This document shows, piece by piece, positions 61,621 to 64,000 of a stretch of DNA of 64,000 bases (the stretch's first letter is position 1; each line of letters opens with the position of its first letter). The notes below the pieces were generated by a model. It saw nothing but the letters and a program-made list of their open reading frames with translations. It was not told the origin of the DNA and ran no database searches. Source of the stretch: Bruticola sp004554425 (GTDB taxonomy: Bacteria; Vulcanimicrobiota; Xenobia; Xenobiales; Xenobiaceae); the NCBI GenBank assembly GCA_958366945.1, contig CATXCY010000001.1, forward strand, positions 1 to 64,000, read 5' to 3'. The position numbers were made by a program, and so were the translations under genes.

Positions 61621-62559
61621 TTATTCGGCAATTTTTATTCTATGCATGTTTTCCAAAACACGCACAGCCAATTCTAAAGCACGTTCACCGTCTTCTCCGG
61701 AGACGACAGGTCCTTTATGATTAGCAATACAATCCGCAAAGTTACTGAGTTCCAAACGGAGAGGTTCTTCTTTCTCGACATTAACATGCTCTGGTTCCAA
61801 GGGGCGACCATCAGCTCCGGGGCGCAAAATTGTCAAAGTTTGGTTAATAAAGTCCAAAGACAACACACGCCCACTCTTCTCTGTGATTTTTAAACAACGC
61901 TTGCGCTCTCCAGAATTGCGACTGGCGACCAAGCTGGCCACAGCGCCGCACTCAAAACGAATTTGCACATGGGCAACATCTTCAAATTTAGAATAAATAG
62001 AAGTGCCCATAGCGTGAATTTCTGCAGCCGGAGATTTATATAAACTCAGGAGGATATCAAAGTCATGGATCATCAAATCCCAAATAATGCCTACATCTAG
62101 ATTGCGAGTTGTAGGGCCGGAAAGACGATGGCACTCGATGAGAACAGGAGTATCTACCATCTCTTTGAGCTTAATGACAGCGGGATTGAAACGTTCTAAA
62201 TGGCCGACTTGCAAAGTTAAGTTTTTTTCTTTAGCTAAAGCGACCAAACGCTTAGCCTGATCCACTTCCACAGTAATAGGTTTTTCAACTAAAACATGTA
62301 TGCCCTGCTCTAAAAAATCTTGAGCGATCTGGTAGTGGAGCGGAGTAGGAGAAACAATAACTACGCCATCAATCTTTCCATAAAGACTATGATAATCTTT
62401 GTAATACTTCGTACCATATTGCTCGGCCAAAGGAGCTACCCTGGCTCCATCCAGATCTACGATACCTGCCAATTCGATCTGAGGCAACTCTGAACATACT
62501 CGGGCATGGTTCTTGCCCATGCTGCCGATACCGACTACGCCAACTCTAATTGGCTTCAT
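61621..62559 (-). CDS. Gfo/Idh/MocA family oxidoreductase
   Basis: 312 residues from the second ATG, which follows GGGAGG by 9 nt. The ORF's first ATG touches that site. The Rossmann motif is RVGVVGIGSMGKNHARV, and the family motif is LVEKPITVEVDQAKRL. The C-terminal half is the alpha/beta substrate domain (HDFDILLSLY, MGTSIYSKFEDVAHVQIRF). It is an NAD(P)-dependent sugar oxidoreductase. Its place between fabZ and lpxA suggests action on a UDP-GlcNAc-type substrate, for example like GnnA in GlcNAc3N synthesis. No aminotransferase partner is adjacent, so this stays open. Confidence 0.9.
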   Translation of the reverse strand: MKPIRVGVVGIGSMGKNHARVCSELPQIELAGIVDLDGARVAPLAEQYGTKYYKDYHSLYGKIDGVVIVSPTPLHYQIAQDFLEQGIHVLVEKPITVEVDQAKRLVALAKEKNLTLQVGHLERFNPAVIKLKEMVDTPVLIECHRLSGPTTRNLDVGIIWDLMIHDFDILLSLYKSPAAEIHAMGTSIYSKFEDVAHVQIRFECGAVASLVASRNSGERKRCLKITEKSGRVLSLDFINQTLTILRPGADGRPLEPEHVNVEKEEPLRLELSNFADCIANHKGPVVSGEDGERALELAVRVLENMHRIKIAE

Positions 62560-62673
62560 ATTATGCATCCTCCCAATTTCGTGTCCGTCAAAAACAACTA
62601 ACGCCTAAAAGAGTGCCTATTTCGCCCGCTAAAAGGCAGTTTCCTACAATAAGTAGTCAACAAAAGAGCCCTT

Positions 62674-63099
62674 CTAATGCCAAGCGAAAGTAAGCATACC
62701 TTCGCACGCAGTATTTTCTCCTACGCAAACACGCACTGATAAAGTAACATTTTTATCATCGCGTTCAATCTCTTTGGCGTAAAGCTCAAGACGATCTCCA
62801 GGCACTACTTGAGTTCTGAATTTGAATTTTTTAGCGCCCACTAAATCCAATGCAGAAACCTTTATAGGAGCATCGTCATTGCCAACGTAAAGCAACCAGC
62901 AAAGTTGGGCTAAAGCTTCCATTTGTAATACACCAGGCATAATGGGGTTGCCAGGGAAATGGCCCTCAAAATGGGGCTCGGCCATAGTTACATTTTTGTA
63001 GCCTGATATTTCCGGGAAATTGAGCTCAGTTACTATATCTACAAAAAGCATAGGACTTTTGTAGGGAGTTCTGTGTAATATATCTTTAGTATTAAGCAT
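62674..63099 (-). CDS. fabZ: 3-hydroxyacyl-ACP dehydratase FabZ
   Basis: 141 residues from the ATG that overlaps the lpxC stop by 8 nt; a longer in-frame extension to 63141 lies inside lpxC. The hot-dog fold has EPHFEGHFPGNPIMPGVLQMEALAQL with catalytic H47 and E61. It dehydrates 3-hydroxyacyl-ACP in fatty acid elongation. This lpxC-fabZ-lpxA order is common and balances phospholipid and lipid A synthesis, since both use 3-hydroxyacyl-ACP. Confidence 0.96.
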   Translation of the reverse strand: MLNTKDILHRTPYKSPMLFVDIVTELNFPEISGYKNVTMAEPHFEGHFPGNPIMPGVLQMEALAQLCWLLYVGNDDAPIKVSALDLVGAKKFKFRTQVVPGDRLELYAKEIERDDKNVTLSVRVCVGENTACEGMLTFAWH

Positions 63100-63925
63100 T
63101 TTTGCGCATCTCCTCAGCGACTTTACGAACAAATTCCACATGTAATTTATGACCGGCGCGGACAGCTAAAACAAAAGCCCGCAAAGGACGACCAAGCAAA
63201 CAAAGATCGCCGGCTAAATCTAAAACTTTATGGCGTACAGGCTCATTTACAAAGCGCTGACTTTTTTTCACATCGAAGCCAGGACGGTCATAAATTAAAG
63301 CGTTGGAAAGATCGCCACCTTGGCCTAAACCATTTTCCAATAGAGTTTTTACTTCTGACCAAAAACCGAAAGTGCGAGCAGGAGCTACGTGAGTAACAAA
63401 GTTGTCATAGCCGCAGTAACGGAAACGCTGACTACCAACTTGCTCACTAGCATAGCTTACGGCTCCTTCCAAGTTATATTGAGAGTCTGGCATAGCCAGT
63501 ACCAGGCCTTCACCTTCAGCGACAAAAATCGGCTCTTCAATGTAGTAATCCTCTACTTCGCTGCCATCTTGATTGACAATACCAGCCTTTTCCATAGCTT
63601 GGCAAAAAGGCAAAGCAGAACCGTCTAAAATAGGAACTTCAGGCCCATCAATTTCTATTAACGCATTATCTATGGACAAACCGCTCAAAGCAGCCAGCAA
63701 GTGTTCTACAGTACCAACTACAACTTGGCCTTTTCCTAAGGAAGTAGAACGCTTAGTAGAGACAACATACTCGTAAGTAGCTGGAATGTACTCCCCGCCA
63801 CTAAAAAAAACGATTCCATGATCGGTAGGAGCAGGCTTTATCGTCAAATGACTTGACTTGCCGGTATGGATACCCACTCCCTCAAAAGAGATCTCTTCAG
63901 CTAAAGTACGCTGCGCTCTGCACAT
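63092..63925 (-). CDS. lpxC: UDP-3-O-acyl-N-acetylglucosamine deacetylase LpxC
   Basis: 277 residues from the ATG preceded by GGGGAGA at 8 nt; an in-frame extension to 63976 overlaps the promoter. Zinc ligands and catalytic residues are intact: E74 and H75 in VEHLLAAL, H232 and D236 in VRHKVLDLAGDL, and H259 in RAGHKL. It is the committed step of lipid A synthesis, in the cytoplasm. It is shorter than E. coli LpxC (305). It is the first gene of the operon lpxC-fabZ-Gfo/Idh-lpxA-lpxB-ICMT-like. Confidence 0.97.
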   Translation of the reverse strand: MCRAQRTLAEEISFEGVGIHTGKSSHLTIKPAPTDHGIVFFSGGEYIPATYEYVVSTKRSTSLGKGQVVVGTVEHLLAALSGLSIDNALIEIDGPEVPILDGSALPFCQAMEKAGIVNQDGSEVEDYYIEEPIFVAEGEGLVLAMPDSQYNLEGAVSYASEQVGSQRFRYCGYDNFVTHVAPARTFGFWSEVKTLLENGLGQGGDLSNALIYDRPGFDVKKSQRFVNEPVRHKVLDLAGDLCLLGRPLRAFVLAVRAGHKLHVEFVRKVAEEMRKNA

Positions 63926-63947
63926 GGAAATGTTCTCCCCAATAACT

Positions 63948-63976
63948 GTAATATAATTGATAAAAAACTCCGCCAA
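63948..63976 (-). promoter_or_regulatory. Candidate sigma-70 promoter of the lipid A operon
   Basis: On the minus strand TTGGCG and TATTAC are separated by exactly 17 nt, with the -10 box 22 nt before the lpxC start codon. It is the best-placed promoter-like pair seen in the window. Confidence 0.5.
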
Positions 63977-64000
63977 CTTTTTTATATAAAATTGGCTATT

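Overview
The window looks like a chromosomal segment of a diderm (Gram-negative) bacterium of moderate GC content, most likely a non-photosynthetic relative of the cyanobacteria (Melainabacteria/Vampirovibrionia type). Three things point there: a DUF3084 membrane protein overlapping a small RuvX-like nuclease gene, a stand-alone lipid-A-disaccharide-synthase-related protein of the kind known from cyanobacteria, and no photosynthesis gene. Pyruvate:ferredoxin oxidoreductase suggests fermentative or anaerobic metabolism. The taxonomic placement is an inference with modest confidence. No rRNA, tRNA, CRISPR array, insertion sequence or prophage was seen.

Layout. 1-3208 (minus): 3' truncated, very large GH13 alpha-glucan branching-enzyme-like protein. 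3695-16437 (plus): five tandem paralogues of about 780-820 residues, each with a PilX-type pilin N-terminus, a conserved glycine/beta-rich body, an exchanged central cassette and a conserved C-terminus. Most copies have their own terminator. This is the most unusual part of the window. 16532-22631: omega-amidase-like nitrilase, POT peptide transporter, Bcr/CflA exporter and HtpG. 22942-27434 (minus): a degenerate sigma-like protein, a two-zinc-finger membrane anti-sigma-like protein and a pseudo-ABC ATPase, then a small exported protein. 27652-30280 (plus): secreted M48 metallopeptidase and an unknown protein. 30399-32263 (minus): a second, canonical ECF sigma / anti-sigma / Spy-CnrX-like sensor operon. 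32464-36015: NifJ. 36346-45685: exported duplicated-domain protein, exported M3 peptidase, PSP1-domain protein, DUF554 protein, hexapeptide acetyltransferase and a Sel1-repeat protein.

45750-49899 (minus) holds LptC, LptB, an LptF/G permease, DUF3084 and a RuvX-like protein. 50287-57662 (plus) has a proline-repeat TPR membrane protein, then a tight run: a degenerate NifU/TusA-like protein, TldE/PmbA-like, LpxD-like, a membrane protein, a metallophosphoesterase and an LpxB-related protein. 57640-63925 (minus) is the lipid A operon lpxC-fabZ-Gfo/Idh-lpxA-lpxB (a double-length fusion)-isoprenylcysteine methyltransferase-like.

Together the right half encodes most of early lipid A synthesis and the inner-membrane part of LPS export. 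The left half is an envelope and surface region dominated by the pilin-like array and two sigma/anti-sigma envelope-signalling modules.
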